A stretch of DNA of 64,000 bases, from contig JAPOVR010000032.1 in NCBI GenBank assembly GCA_026708005.1, forward strand, positions 1 to 64,000, in the 5' to 3' direction. Of this stretch, positions 35,860 to 44,911 are shown in pieces. Position 1 is the stretch's first letter. Each line of letters begins with the position of its first letter. This stretch comes from Actinomycetes bacterium. Lineage in GTDB: Bacteria > Actinomycetota > Thermoleophilia > Gaiellales > Gaiellaceae. The translations under genes were made by a program, and so were the position numbers. The notes under the pieces were generated by a model. That model was not told the origin of the DNA, did not search any database, and saw nothing but the letters and a program-made list of their open reading frames with translations.

Positions 35860-36636
35860 CTAGCCGGCCAGGTCGATCGAGACCACGCCCAGCCGCCCGA
35901 AATCAGCCGTCACGCTCTGGCCGGCCTCCGCAAAGAAGAGCTGCGTGCAGACGCCTGTCGTGACGTAGTCACCGCCTCGTAGCTGCTTTCCCTGCTCGAG
36001 CAGCGTGTTCGCGAGCCAGGCCAGCGCGTTGAGCGGATGGCCGAGCACGGCAGCCGCGCCTCCCTCCGCCTGAAGCTGTCCATCCGCGTAGGCCCGAACG
36101 TGAATCGGCTCGATCTCCTCGGGGGCCCCCGCAGGCGCCGGTTCACCATGGATCCAGGCCTCCTGCGCTGCGTTGGCAGCGATCAGGCTCGGCGCACCGA
36201 CCGCCGCCCAGTCTCGAAACGGCGTCCACACCACCTCGATCGATGGGATGACGAAAGCCGCGAACGGGGCGATGGACTCACCCGTGTACGGCATGGCCGC
36301 AGGCAGGATGTCCTGCGCGACCGTGTAAGCAAACTCGGGCTCGATTCCCACACGCGCAGAACCGACCGACAGGGTGGCGCCGCTCGCATGAACACAGCTC
36401 GTCAGCAGCTGGCCGAAGAACGGCTCGCTCACGCCCAGCAGCTGCTGGGCGTCCTCGTTCGTCGCGCCGATCTTGTAGCCGACGCGCGTACCCTCGCTCA
36501 GCGCAACGAGGGCGTCCTGGGCAGCATAGGCAGCCGCGAAATCTGGGGGCTCCAAGGCCGCAGGGAGACCGCCGACGAGCTCGCGTGCTTGGCGAAGCTC
36601 ACGGAGCGTCCGTGCGGTCTCCGATCCGAAAGCCAC
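35860..36636 (-). CDS. 2-keto-4-pentenoate hydratase family protein
   Basis: MhpD-like hydratase or related decarboxylase, FAH-superfamily fold. GTRVGYKIGATN, GIEPEFAYTVAQDI, HPLNALAWLANTL and YVTTGVCTQLFFAEAGQSV are the family landmarks. 258 residues. With the convergent FAH gene it suggests aromatic or 2-oxo-acid catabolism, but no ring-cleavage gene is present. Confidence 0.85.
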   Translation of the reverse strand: MAFGSETARTLRELRQARELVGGLPAALEPPDFAAAYAAQDALVALSEGTRVGYKIGATNEDAQQLLGVSEPFFGQLLTSCVHASGATLSVGSARVGIEPEFAYTVAQDILPAAMPYTGESIAPFAAFVIPSIEVVWTPFRDWAAVGAPSLIAANAAQEAWIHGEPAPAGAPEEIEPIHVRAYADGQLQAEGGAAAVLGHPLNALAWLANTLLEQGKQLRGGDYVTTGVCTQLFFAEAGQSVTADFGRLGVVSIDLAG

Positions 36637-36725
36637 GACACGACTCTAGCGCTCGCTGCATGAGGACGGCCTCACGAAGCTGCCGCGGGGGACTCCGCTC
36701 AGCACACGACCGATGGGCCCAGCGG

Positions 36726-37502
36726 CTAGCCTGAGGCTTCGGCCCGCCGCAGCCCGCGCACCGCCCAGAGGGCAAACAGCACACCGAGCGCTGCCGCTGC
36801 CCCGAAGGCGATACCGACCGTCACAGGATCGCCTGCCAGGAACCCACGTGCCGCCTCCAGGAAGTAGGAGATCGGGTTGAGGCGGGCAACAGCGCGAATC
36901 CAACCCTCAAGCAGCGAGAGCGGCACATAGACCGGCGCGAGGAATAGCACGAGGAACACCGGGAGCTGCATTGCCGGGCCCGCCTGAACGGTCCGAGTGC
37001 GCATCGCAACCCCAGCTGCCCAGAGCGAGGCCGCGACGTTCACCAACACCGCAAGGACATAGAGCCCGAACAGATCGACCCCGCTGCCACCCACATCCAT
37101 CCCGGCCGCGAATGCCACAGCGGTCACAACCGATGCAGTGAAGGTCCAGCGGCCGAGCGCGGCGATTGCGTAGCCGGCCAGGATGCCCAAGCGGCGAGGC
37201 GCCGCGACAAACAGCCTCCTCGTAAAACCGCTCTCGAAGTCGCGGGCAATGGCAAAGCCGTTGAAGACACCCGAGAAGGCCGCCGACTGGAAGAGCACGA
37301 ACACGTACTGAAACCCGGTGTACCCAAGCGTGTAGTCGAAGCCCGGCACATCCGCGATCCGCGAAAGGCCGCCGGCGAAGGCCGCAAAGAAGAACAGCGG
37401 GAAGAGGAGCCCCGGCAAGAACAGGGACGGGCTCGAGAAGAAGTTGTGCAGGTTGCGCCAGGCGACGGCGAGAGCGACGGACCGGAAGCGGGCAGAGGTC
37501 AT
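36726..37502 (-). CDS. ABC-2 type exporter permease (second subunit)
   Basis: 258 residues with six membrane segments of the DrrB/ABC-2 type: WRNLHNFFSSPSLFLPGLLF at the N-terminus, FESGFTRRLFVAAPRR on the cytosolic loop, NPISYFLEAARGFLAGDPV near the C-terminus. It overlaps the preceding permease by four bases (ATGA). Confidence 0.88.
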   Translation of the reverse strand: MTSARFRSVALAVAWRNLHNFFSSPSLFLPGLLFPLFFFAAFAGGLSRIADVPGFDYTLGYTGFQYVFVLFQSAAFSGVFNGFAIARDFESGFTRRLFVAAPRRLGILAGYAIAALGRWTFTASVVTAVAFAAGMDVGGSGVDLFGLYVLAVLVNVAASLWAAGVAMRTRTVQAGPAMQLPVFLVLFLAPVYVPLSLLEGWIRAVARLNPISYFLEAARGFLAGDPVTVGIAFGAAAALGVLFALWAVRGLRRAEASG

Positions 37503-38287
37503 GTCCTCGTCAACCTGAGACGAAGGGCAACCGATGCCCCCACAAGCCCGACGACCATGAGCGCAATCGCTAACCCGAACCCGAGGGCGAGCGCCTGCTT
37601 ATCCCAGCCAACGATGACGAGGCTGCGCATGCCCTCGATGAAGTAGGACACGGGATTGTAGGTGGCGATGATCCGAAACCAGTCGGCCTCAATGAGGTGC
37701 CGCGGAAGTGCCGCCGACGACAGGAAGACCGTCGCGAAGAAGAGCGGAAAGAGCCCCTGGACTGCCTCACCCGATCCTGTGCGCAGTGCGAAGAGGACGC
37801 CGAGCCCACCAAAGCCAACCACGACCATGAGCGACAGCGCGAGCAAGACGAGCGCGCCGGCAACACCGGCCTGAATGCTGACGCCGGCCACAAACCCCAC
37901 GGCGAGGTAGAGGAGTGACTGGAGGACGCCGATAACGGCAACACCGGCGAGCTGGCCAGCGAGCAGTGAAGACGTCCGCAGCGGCGTCAGCGCGAGTCGG
38001 TTGAGAAAGCCTGTCTGGATGTCCTTGGCGAGATCGACCCCACCGTTTGACACGGCGAACAGCGCCCCTTGCATGAAGGCGAAGGCCAGGGCGAAATCGA
38101 GGTAGGAGTCGGCCGGAAAGCCCGGCAGTCGCGCGGCTGATTCGAGCCCGCCGGTGTTCACGGCGAGCAGGAAGAGCGGAAAGACCATCGGCGGCACGAT
38201 GCTCTGGGGTTGGCGCAGCGTACGCACGATCGAGCGACGGGCGAGGCTGCCAGCCTGGGCAAGCGACGACGACGGCCTCACGCTCAC
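37499..38287 (-). CDS. ABC-2 type exporter permease (first subunit)
   Basis: Same family as the downstream permease: RRSIVRTLRQPQSIVPPMVF, IQTGFLNRLALTPLRTSSLL and NPVSYFIEGMRSLVIVGWD. The GTG at 38287 (or 38281) matches the family N-terminus; a longer upstream frame runs into non-homologous sequence. With its neighbour and the ATPase gene it forms a daunorubicin-resistance-like exporter. Confidence 0.85.
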   Translation of the reverse strand: MSVRPSSSLAQAGSLARRSIVRTLRQPQSIVPPMVFPLFLLAVNTGGLESAARLPGFPADSYLDFALAFAFMQGALFAVSNGGVDLAKDIQTGFLNRLALTPLRTSSLLAGQLAGVAVIGVLQSLLYLAVGFVAGVSIQAGVAGALVLLALSLMVVVGFGGLGVLFALRTGSGEAVQGLFPLFFATVFLSSAALPRHLIEADWFRIIATYNPVSYFIEGMRSLVIVGWDKQALALGFGLAIALMVVGLVGASVALRLRLTRT

Positions 38288-38579
38288 ATGCTGGGGCAGC
38301 TCGAGCGGCGCGGCAGCGCTTTCTCGTTGACCCCGACCAGTGCTCTGGGCGAGCACGTGCGCCAGCGCAGACACCACCGAGGGCGCGCACGGGAAGCGGC
38401 CGCCGCGGCAAGCTGGAACAGAGCTGCGCACGTGTTGTCACTGAGCGCCACACCGACGACACGATTTCGGCGATACACGCGACAGTGGGTGGTGATTCGG
38501 GGTGGCCCCTCCGGCGCCGTGAACTGCAACGAGAGCGTGCCGGGCTGTGCCGAAACTGTTGCGGTGATTCGCGGTGGTA
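38288..38579. repeat. Spacer with a 30-base imperfect direct repeat
   Basis: GGTGATTCGGGGTGG at 38491-38505 and GGTGATTCGCGGTGG at 38563-38577, each followed within ten bases by CGGCGCCGT. The second copy abuts the stop codon of the ATPase gene. No gene in this 290-base spacer. Confidence 0.6.
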
Positions 38580-39563
38580 TCACCCGGCGCCGTCCGCTGT
38601 CTCCGGACCAGCACCGTCCCCTTCCAGCGATCGGCCCGTCTTCGTGAGGAAGACGTCATCGAGCGTCGGCTCATGCAGCTGGAGCCGCTCGACCTTCAGG
38701 CCTGCCCCGTCGAGCGCTCGAACAACCGCCGGCAGGTCGCCGCCTCCACCATCGAGCCTGATCGCCACCGCGCCCGCCGAGCTCGGCACCGCGTCGCCGA
38801 AGTCGGCGAGCACGGCGCGAACCGCCTCCTGCTTATCGACCGCGCACGGCACCACCTCGACGGACGGACGGCCGATCTCCGCCTTGAGGGCGCCCGGAGT
38901 GCCCTCGGCAACGATACGCCCATGGTCGATGATGCCGATGCGGTCTGCGAGAACGTCTGCCTCCTCGAGGTACTGGGTCGTGAGGAACACCGTCACGCCT
39001 TCCTCGCCGGCGAGACGGGCGACCTCCTCCCAGAGCGCGGTTCGACTCTGAGGATCGAGCCCGACGGTCGGCTCGTCGAGGAAGAGCGTCGTCGGATGGT
39101 GAACGAGGGCGAGCGCGAGGTCGAGACGCCTCTTCATGCCACCCGAGTACCCACCAACCTTGCGATCCGCGGCCTCGACGAGCCCGACGCGCTCGAGCAG
39201 CTCGTCGCCGCGCCGCCGGCGCTTCGCTCGAGGTATTCCATGGAGCGCGGTCTGGAGACGCATGTGCTCGCGGCCGGTCAGCACGGGGTCGAGTGCCGCC
39301 TCTTGGAGCGCAGCGCCGATCTTCGCCCGCACCTGAGGCCCTTCCCGTACCACGTCGTGCCCCGCAACACGAGCAGTGCCCGCCGTCGGCGGCAGGAGCG
39401 TCGTGAGCATCAGCACGGTTGTCGACTTCCCGGCGCCGTTGGGGCCGAGGAACCCGTAGATGTCACCAGGCTCCACCGTCAGGTCGATGCCATCCACCGC
39501 GCGTGGCCCCTTGCGGAACTCGCGAACGAGCCCCTCGACCTCTATGCCATGCTCGTCCTGCAC
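38580..39563 (-). CDS. ABC transporter ATPase (DrrA-like)
   Basis: Walker A GPNGAGKST, signature YSGGMKRRL, Walker B LFLDEPT, the H-loop region VFLTTQYLEEAD, and a DrrA-type C-terminal extension of about 90 residues (VERLQLHEPTLDDVFL). The GTG at 39563 is chosen because homology begins at EHGIEVEGLVREF and a TAACGT hexamer ends eight bases upstream; a longer frame runs into repeat copy D. Confidence 0.93.
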   Translation of the reverse strand: MQDEHGIEVEGLVREFRKGPRAVDGIDLTVEPGDIYGFLGPNGAGKSTTVLMLTTLLPPTAGTARVAGHDVVREGPQVRAKIGAALQEAALDPVLTGREHMRLQTALHGIPRAKRRRRGDELLERVGLVEAADRKVGGYSGGMKRRLDLALALVHHPTTLFLDEPTVGLDPQSRTALWEEVARLAGEEGVTVFLTTQYLEEADVLADRIGIIDHGRIVAEGTPGALKAEIGRPSVEVVPCAVDKQEAVRAVLADFGDAVPSSAGAVAIRLDGGGGDLPAVVRALDGAGLKVERLQLHEPTLDDVFLTKTGRSLEGDGAGPETADGAG

Positions 39564-39571
39564 CAGCCCGT

Positions 39572-39577
39572 ACGTTA
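39572..39577 (-). promoter_or_regulatory. Probable -10 of the ABC exporter operon
   Basis: TAACGT on the minus strand, eight bases before the GTG start. Confidence 0.35.
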
Positions 39578-39620
39578 GGGGGCCGCAGCGGATCGCGGCC
39601 TGGAACCCGCTGATCGAGCC

Positions 39621-39729
39621 GCCGCAAGAGGCAGCCCGCCCCCCACCACCCCGGGGGGTTAGCCCAGAAAAGCACCCGGCTCTCGCACGACTTGCCACAG
39701 GAGTGTCACGAGACTGCGCCAGCTCTGCG
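39621..39729 (+). repeat. Interspersed repeat, copy D
   Basis: GCCGCAAGAGGCAGCCCGCC, CCCCACCACCCCGGGGGG, TAGCCCAGAAAAGC, CTCGCACGACTTGCCACAG, GTGTCACGAGACTGCGCCAG. A TTCGGCCGCAA word follows about 20 bases downstream, also seen after copy F. The surrounding gap 39578-40123 has no gene. Confidence 0.8.
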
Positions 39730-40123
39730 CAGCCGCGCGCAGCCATGCACTTCGGCCGCAACACGGCTGGAGGACAACCCTGGCGGCTGCCCTCTCTCCC
39801 ACTGCCATGCCTCCCAGCATGTGGGCTCGCGATAGAGGCTGTCGCGCGCAGCGTTCCTGCGCCTTCCCTCGATCAGCTGCACCTGCAACGCGTAGCGGAG
39901 GAGGACGCCCCCCTCGCTGCAATGCCGGCCCCATCCGTGGCACACCGGTGCTGGACGCGAGGGCTGGTCGGCGCGACACGTCGCGCCTCCGGCAAGGCCT
40001 GGGGGGAAGGGCGTGCAGCAGACTTCCGGCACGCCACTCCCCTCCGGCACTGTCGACGAGCAGGCCACCGCTCTTCCCGTAGGCTGTGCGTCGCAGGTGT
40101 CAGCACACTCCAGAGGAGGTCAG

Positions 40124-40795
40124 ATGACCGGCGAAGCCACACCACGCCTGCAGGCGACGCTCGATGCCCACCGCGAGGCCTCCGCTGCCAAACGGGAGCC
40201 GCGCGTCAACCAGACGCTCGCGGGGACGGCCGCCTGGTTGCGGGAGTCCGGCGCGGTCGATCGTGCCCGCGCTGTTGGCGAGCTCGCGCCGAGCTTCACC
40301 CTACCCAACGCGGTCGGTCGCGACGTCGAGCTCGCCGCGGTGCTCGACCAAGGGCCAGCTGTCATTGCCTTCTATCGCGGCGGCTGGTGACCGTATTGCA
40401 ACCTGCAGGTGCGGGCATATCAGGCCGTGCTGCCTGATCTCAGACGTTTCAACACCACACTGCTTGCGATCTCACCGGAGCCGCCCGACAGCTCCCTGAC
40501 CTTCAAGGAGAAGAACGAGCTCGAGCTCGAGGTGCTAAGCGACTACGACCACACCGTCGCCAAGAGCTACGGCGTGTCGTTCCGTCTCGACGACGCTGCC
40601 CGCGAGGTGTTCGTGAGCGAGTTCGGTCTCGACCTCGCCAAGCGAAACGCAGCCGGGTCGTGGGATCTCCCGATTCCCGCGACATACCTCGTGAACCAGG
40701 ACGGCCGCATCGAGCTCGCCTTCGTCGATCCTGACTACACCAGACGGCTCGAGCCACAGGCGATCCTCGACAGCCTCGCCCGGCTCGGGACATAG
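40124..40795 (+). CDS. Peroxiredoxin-like (AhpC/TSA) selenoprotein (in-frame TGA = Sec)
   Basis: A strong GAGGAGGT precedes ATG 40124. After a helical N-terminus the thioredoxin fold begins at GELAPSFTLPNAVGRDVELA. The active site reads AVIAFYRGGW, TGA (40388-40390), PYCNLQVRAYQ, where family members have RGGWCPYCN. The TGA therefore replaces the peroxidatic Cys of a CxxC pair and is read as selenocysteine (residue 89). The rest continues in frame (LLAISPEPPDSSLTFKEKNE, IPATYLVNQDGRIELAFVD) to 223 residues. A SECIS candidate lies at 40391-40420. Role: thiol peroxidase in the cytosol. Confidence 0.9.
40391..40420 (+). promoter_or_regulatory. Candidate SECIS hairpin
   Basis: CCTGC (40402-40406) pairs with GCGGG (40411-40415) around loop AGGT. 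The lower stem can extend through TG/CA with a CAA bulge, and then GTA with TAT around a bulged T. The loop begins 16 bases after the TGA and has G in position two, as in known bacterial SECIS elements. Confidence 0.6.
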
Positions 40796-40918
40796 CTTCC
40801 CGCAGGCACGTCGTCTCGCCGAGGCAGCGCTTCCGCTTGATGCCTAGCGGCGCGCCGCGGCATGTCAGTGGCGCATCTCAGCGACCGGCTGGCCCCTCCT
40901 GCGCGCTACGCGAACGTC

Positions 40919-41353
40919 TCAGCCGGCCCGGTGAGGCGCCCGATGGGCGTCGCGCCGATCGCGGGCCGCGGTTCCGATCTCGAGCACGACGCCTGGCTCG
41001 TCCGTGTACTCGACAAGCGGGACGCCGCTCGCGAGCACGGCCACAATGTGCAGGACGCCCTGACCGACGTTCTCGAAGCCATGCCATGAACCGGCAGGTA
41101 TGAGGATCGTGGCGCCAGCCTCGACCCGCTCGCGCTCGTCCGCAACCCAGAACTCGCTCGTGCCTTCGAGCACCGTGAGCGTCTCCTCCGAACCGGAGTG
41201 CCGATGGGTCGGCGCCCCGCCCCCGGGCTCATGCCACTGCTCGATGACGCAGACCTGCGTCGCACCGGTTACCTGACCCGCATGCAGCACCGTCGACGTC
41301 CCTGGCCGCCATTGCACGGGCTCGCGCTCGGGGCGCGTGACAATCACGTCCAC
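40919..41353 (-). CDS. Cupin domain protein
   Basis: 144 residues, one cupin barrel. Motif 1 THRHSGSEETLTVLEG has the usual His-x-His and Glu metal ligands; motif 2 ILIPAGSWHGFENVG supplies the last His. No DNA-binding domain. Divergent from methylmalonate-semialdehyde dehydrogenase with a palindrome between them. Function unknown. Confidence 0.8.
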   Translation of the reverse strand: MDVIVTRPEREPVQWRPGTSTVLHAGQVTGATQVCVIEQWHEPGGGAPTHRHSGSEETLTVLEGTSEFWVADERERVEAGATILIPAGSWHGFENVGQGVLHIVAVLASGVPLVEYTDEPGVVLEIGTAARDRRDAHRAPHRAG

Positions 41354-41362
41354 ATCGTCGCA

Positions 41363-41376
41363 TACCTACGCAGGTA
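41363..41376. promoter_or_regulatory. Palindrome between cupin and mmsA genes
   Basis: TACCT, ACGC, AGGTA: an inverted repeat nine bases upstream of the cupin ATG in the divergent intergenic region. It could be an operator or part of a promoter. Confidence 0.35.
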
Positions 41377-41471
41377 GCCGTGGGGCGTGCTCTATCCTTC
41401 GCAGCGCCAGCCGCGGCGAAGCGACGCTCGCTGTCGAGCGGGCCGAGGTCACGAGCGAGGAGCTGAAGAGC

Positions 41472-43007
41472 ATGAGCACGACCATTCCCGGCCCCGTCGA
41501 TACCGCTACTGAAGTCGAGCTCACCGCGATCGGTCACTGGCTCGACGGTGCCGTCGTTCCCGGGACATCTGGACGCGTTGGGCCGGTGTACAACCCAGCC
41601 CTCGGCTGCCAGACTGGCGAGGTCGCGTTCGCGTCGGTCGATGAGGTCGACCAGGCCGTTGCCAGGGCGAAGAAGGCGTTCGGGAGCTGGCGAGCCGTCT
41701 CGCTCGCCCGGCGCTCGGAGCTGATGTTCCAGGTGCGAGAGCTGGTCAGCGAGCACCGAGCAGACATCGCGAGCATCCTGACCGCCGAGCACGGCAAGGT
41801 GCACACCGACGCCCTTGGCGAGGTCGCCCGCGGCCTCGAGGTCATCGAGTACGCGTGCGGGATTCCCACCCTCCTCCAAGGTGGGTTCTCCGAGCAAGCG
41901 TCGACGGGAATCGATGTCTACTCGATTCGCCAGCCCGTCGGGGTAGTGGCGGGAATCACGCCGTTCAACTTCCCGGCGATGGTCCCGATGTGGATGTGGG
42001 CACCGGCGCTCGCGTGCGGAAACTGCTTCGTACTGAAGCCTTCGGAGAAGGATCCCAGCGCATCGCTGTACGTCGCCGAGCTGCTTCGCGAGGCAGGCCT
42101 TCCGGACGGCGTCTTCGCGGTGATCAATGGAGACAAGGTCGCGGTCGACCGCCTGCTCGAGCATCCCGATGTCGGAGCGATCTCGTTTGTCGGCTCAACT
42201 GCGATTGCTCGCTATATCTACGAGAACGGCACCAAGGCTGGCAAGCGAGTACAGGCGCTCGGCGGCGCGAAGAACCACATGATCGTGCTCCCCGACGCCG
42301 ACATCGATATGGCAGCCGACGCCGCCGTCAGCGCCGCGTACGGCTCGGCGGGTGAGCGGTGCATGGCCATCTCGGCAGTGGTGACCGTGGGCGATGCAGG
42401 CGACCGTCTGATCGACGCGATCAAGGAGCGCCTGCCATCTGTCAAGGTCGGGCCAGGTGATGACCCCGACTCGGGGATGGGGCCGCTGATCACGCGCGAG
42501 CATCGCGACCGGGTTGCCTCGTATGTCGACCGCGGCCGCGAGCAGGGCGCCACGGTCGTCGCCGACGGCCGAGAGCTTGAGGTGGACGGCGACGGTTTCT
42601 TCCTCGGCGCCTCGCTTCTCGACCACGTCGAGCCCGGCACCGACTGCTACAACGATGAGATCTTCGGTCCCGTCCTGTCTGTCGTGCGCGCCGACAGCTA
42701 CGACCAGGCAGTTGGGCTCGTGAACGACAACTCTTACGGCAACGGCACCGCGATCTTCACACGCGACGGCGGCGTCGCCCGCCAATTCCAGTTCGACGTG
42801 AACGTCGGCATGGTGGGTATCAACGTGCCGATCCCCGTGCCGGTGGCCTACTACTCGTTCGGTGGCTGGAAGGCCTCGCTCTTCGGCGATTCACACGCCT
42901 ACGGCCCGGAAAGCATCCACTTCTACACGCGCGGCAAGGTGGTTACGAGCCGCTGGCCTGATCCGGACACCTCCGCAGTCGATCTGGGTTTCCCGCAGAC
43001 CCGCTAG
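41472..43007 (+). CDS. mmsA: CoA-acylating methylmalonate-semialdehyde dehydrogenase
   Basis: ALDH-superfamily enzyme converting methylmalonate (or malonate) semialdehyde to propionyl- (or acetyl-) CoA in valine, beta-alanine or inositol catabolism. GITPFNFPAMVPMWMWAPAL, ISFVGSTAIARYIYENG, catalytic Cys in GSAGERCMAISA and VPIPVPVAYYSFGGWK are characteristic of the MMSDH subgroup, which lacks the usual catalytic Glu. ATG 41472 has GAGGAG nine bases upstream; upstream in-frame residues lie in the divergent promoter region. 511 residues. Confidence 0.94.
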   Translation: MSTTIPGPVDTATEVELTAIGHWLDGAVVPGTSGRVGPVYNPALGCQTGEVAFASVDEVDQAVARAKKAFGSWRAVSLARRSELMFQVRELVSEHRADIASILTAEHGKVHTDALGEVARGLEVIEYACGIPTLLQGGFSEQASTGIDVYSIRQPVGVVAGITPFNFPAMVPMWMWAPALACGNCFVLKPSEKDPSASLYVAELLREAGLPDGVFAVINGDKVAVDRLLEHPDVGAISFVGSTAIARYIYENGTKAGKRVQALGGAKNHMIVLPDADIDMAADAAVSAAYGSAGERCMAISAVVTVGDAGDRLIDAIKERLPSVKVGPGDDPDSGMGPLITREHRDRVASYVDRGREQGATVVADGRELEVDGDGFFLGASLLDHVEPGTDCYNDEIFGPVLSVVRADSYDQAVGLVNDNSYGNGTAIFTRDGGVARQFQFDVNVGMVGINVPIPVPVAYYSFGGWKASLFGDSHAYGPESIHFYTRGKVVTSRWPDPDTSAVDLGFPQTR

Positions 43008-43140
43008 CTGCCGAGTCCGGTCAGGCGCTCGGTCGCAGCCGTCTGCTTGAGCCGGTCTGTGCCCCGCTGCCGGGCGGGGCGTCCGCCGCCGAGCTGGCAG
43101 GCGGGGTCCGCCGTGAGCCCCCAAGCCCCGTACAAGAATA

Positions 43141-43220
43141 TCCCCCCCTGGGGAGGGTAGCCCAGAAAGGCGCACGGATTTGCCACAGAAGCGACATGAC
43201 AATGTGCCGAAACTCTGCCG
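43141..43220 (+). repeat. Interspersed repeat, copy E (divergent)
   Basis: CCCCCCTGGGGAGGGTAGCC, CAGAAAGGCGCACGGATTT, GCCACAGAAGC and GTGCCGAAACTCTGCC. Good agreement in the first half, diverged in the GTCAC part. It lies between mmsA and the IS remnant. Confidence 0.65.
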
Positions 43221-43262
43221 ACTGTCTCAACTCTGCTCAACCACGCCGCCTGCCCAACTGAG

Positions 43263-44647
43263 CCAAGTTGGCTGTGGTGGTGTAACTGCTCGCTGGTTGC
43301 TATCTGGGTTTGAGTTCGGCGAGTTCCTTTCTTTCCTTGGTGGCTTGGTTTTCGAGGGTGTGGTTGATGGATTCGGCTGAAAGGTAGCGTCGGTTGACGA
43401 GTCATTCGTCGTTTTGTTCGATGGGGAGGGGGCCGGCGAGGCGGATGGTGGAGGCGTTGTTGGGGAAGATGCCGACGATGTCGGTGCGCCGTCCGATCTC
43501 GCGGTTGACACGCCCTGGCGGGTTGGTGCTCTGTAGTTTGGGCCAGTGCGCGGCAGGGAATTGGTAGAACGCGAGCAGGTCTTCCTCGGCAGCCTCGAGG
43601 AGCTCCGCGATTTTCGGGAGCGGGTCGCGGAAGCGCTTAAGCACCTCACCCAGCCGAGCTTTGGGGGTCTCGGGGTCTGATGCGTCGAAGATTTCTGTGA
43701 GTGCGGCTGCGACCAGGCCTCGCTCCGAGCGGCGGCATTGGCCTTGCATGTCGCGCACGAAATGGACGGTGCACCGCTGCCACGGGCAGGCGAGAATCTG
43801 TTCCGGTCGCGGTCTTGGGGCCCTGCTGGTGGTCGGAGACGGTGAGGCGAACGCCATCGAGGCCCCGGGCAGCGAAGGCCGCCCAGGGAACTCAGCCAGA
43901 ACGCCTCTGTCTCGGTCTCGCCGATATCGATTCCGATTCAGCTCGCGGTGCCCCGTCTCGTGCCCGGCGTAGGCAACGACCAGGGCCTTACTGCGGACGT
44001 GACCTCGGTCGCTCACCTTGAGATGTTTCGCGTCCAGCCACAGAGAGCGAAACACGCCCTCCAGGGGTCGGTTGCCGAACGCGTCGACACGCTCGTCGGG
44101 CTCCCTGCACAACGCAGAGACCCTGTCCTCGCTCCTGCCACCAATCCCCGGGCTGCTCAGCCAGCCGGTCGGCCTTGCGCGTCGAGACCCCGTTGACGTA
44201 AGCCTCCATCACACACGCAACAATCGCCTGCTCACACGGCCGACGCGGCCCCAAAAACGACGGGAAATACGACGACCCATCCCGCCTTGCGAGGGATCGC
44301 CAGCTCAAGCCCACCCGACCCGCGTCTCCCACAGCCTGGGCCGATACCTGTTTCTGTGCGTGACTCGCCCGGGCTCACCTCGCCCCTGCCGGCGCCGATC
44401 TCGGCTGCGATCCCCGCCTCCATCAACTCCGCAGCGACCACCGCGACCGCCTCGTGCACGAAATCGGCGTGCTCGTCCACCACCCTCTCAGCGACGACCC
44501 CGCTGCTCGTCATGCTCTGCCCTTCGGCCATCGCGGCGCTCCCCCTCGTCAGTCGACTTGCAGGTCAACCGACGAGTCTGAAACCCACGGTGGCCGCACT
44601 ACCCCCGACCACCGCGAACCCATTACACCACTTCTACCGACACGACC
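43263..44647 (-). mobile_element. Decayed IS256-family (mutator-type) insertion sequence
   Basis: The ends carry inverted GTGGTGTAA (43277-43285) and TTACACCAC (44623-44631), followed outward by ACTTCTACCGACACGACC on one side, resembling IS256-family termini. Length is about 1.39 kb, right for the family. The single transposase gene inside is broken. Target-site duplications were not identified. Confidence 0.7.
43300..44531 (-). pseudogene. IS256-family transposase, multiply frameshifted
   Basis: Family blocks occur in order but in different frames: HADFVHEAVAVVAAELMEAG and ELAIPRK (from ATG 44531), then ACVMEAYVNGVSTRKADRL, then RPLEGVFRSLWLDAKHLKVS and ALVVAYAGHETGHRE, then CPWQRCTVHFVRDMQGQ, LLAFYQFPAAHWPKLQSTNP and GRVNREIGRRTDIVGIFPNN. 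At EQNDE the Trp codon of EQNDEW is TGA, and the frame resumes LVNRRYLSAESINHT to a TAG at 43300. At least three frameshifts plus this nonsense codon mean no active product. Confidence 0.85.
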
Positions 44648-44911
44648 CCCAACTACTCCGCCTACTCAACCGCGCTGACCGGCCGCAACGCGCAGAGAAG
44701 GGCAACCCTTGCGCTCCCCTGGCACGAGCGGCCACCGCAGCACGGGAGGCCGCTGTCCGTGTGGATGTTACGCGGCCCGCCCGCCCGTGCCAGACGCTCG
44801 TCGGCGCCAGCCGCGCGCAGCGCGGACTGGCCGGTCTACGCATGCTGTGGCGAGCGGCATGCTGCGGCGAGCGGCTCGGCACGCAGCCAGCCCGACGCCG
44901 CGGGGGCCCTG

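Noticed and set aside
43426-43430. In-frame TGA after EQNDE in the transposase as a third selenocysteine
   Set aside because: The family residue there is Trp (EQNDEW), not Cys; TGG to TGA is a simple nonsense change, and the gene has several frameshifts.
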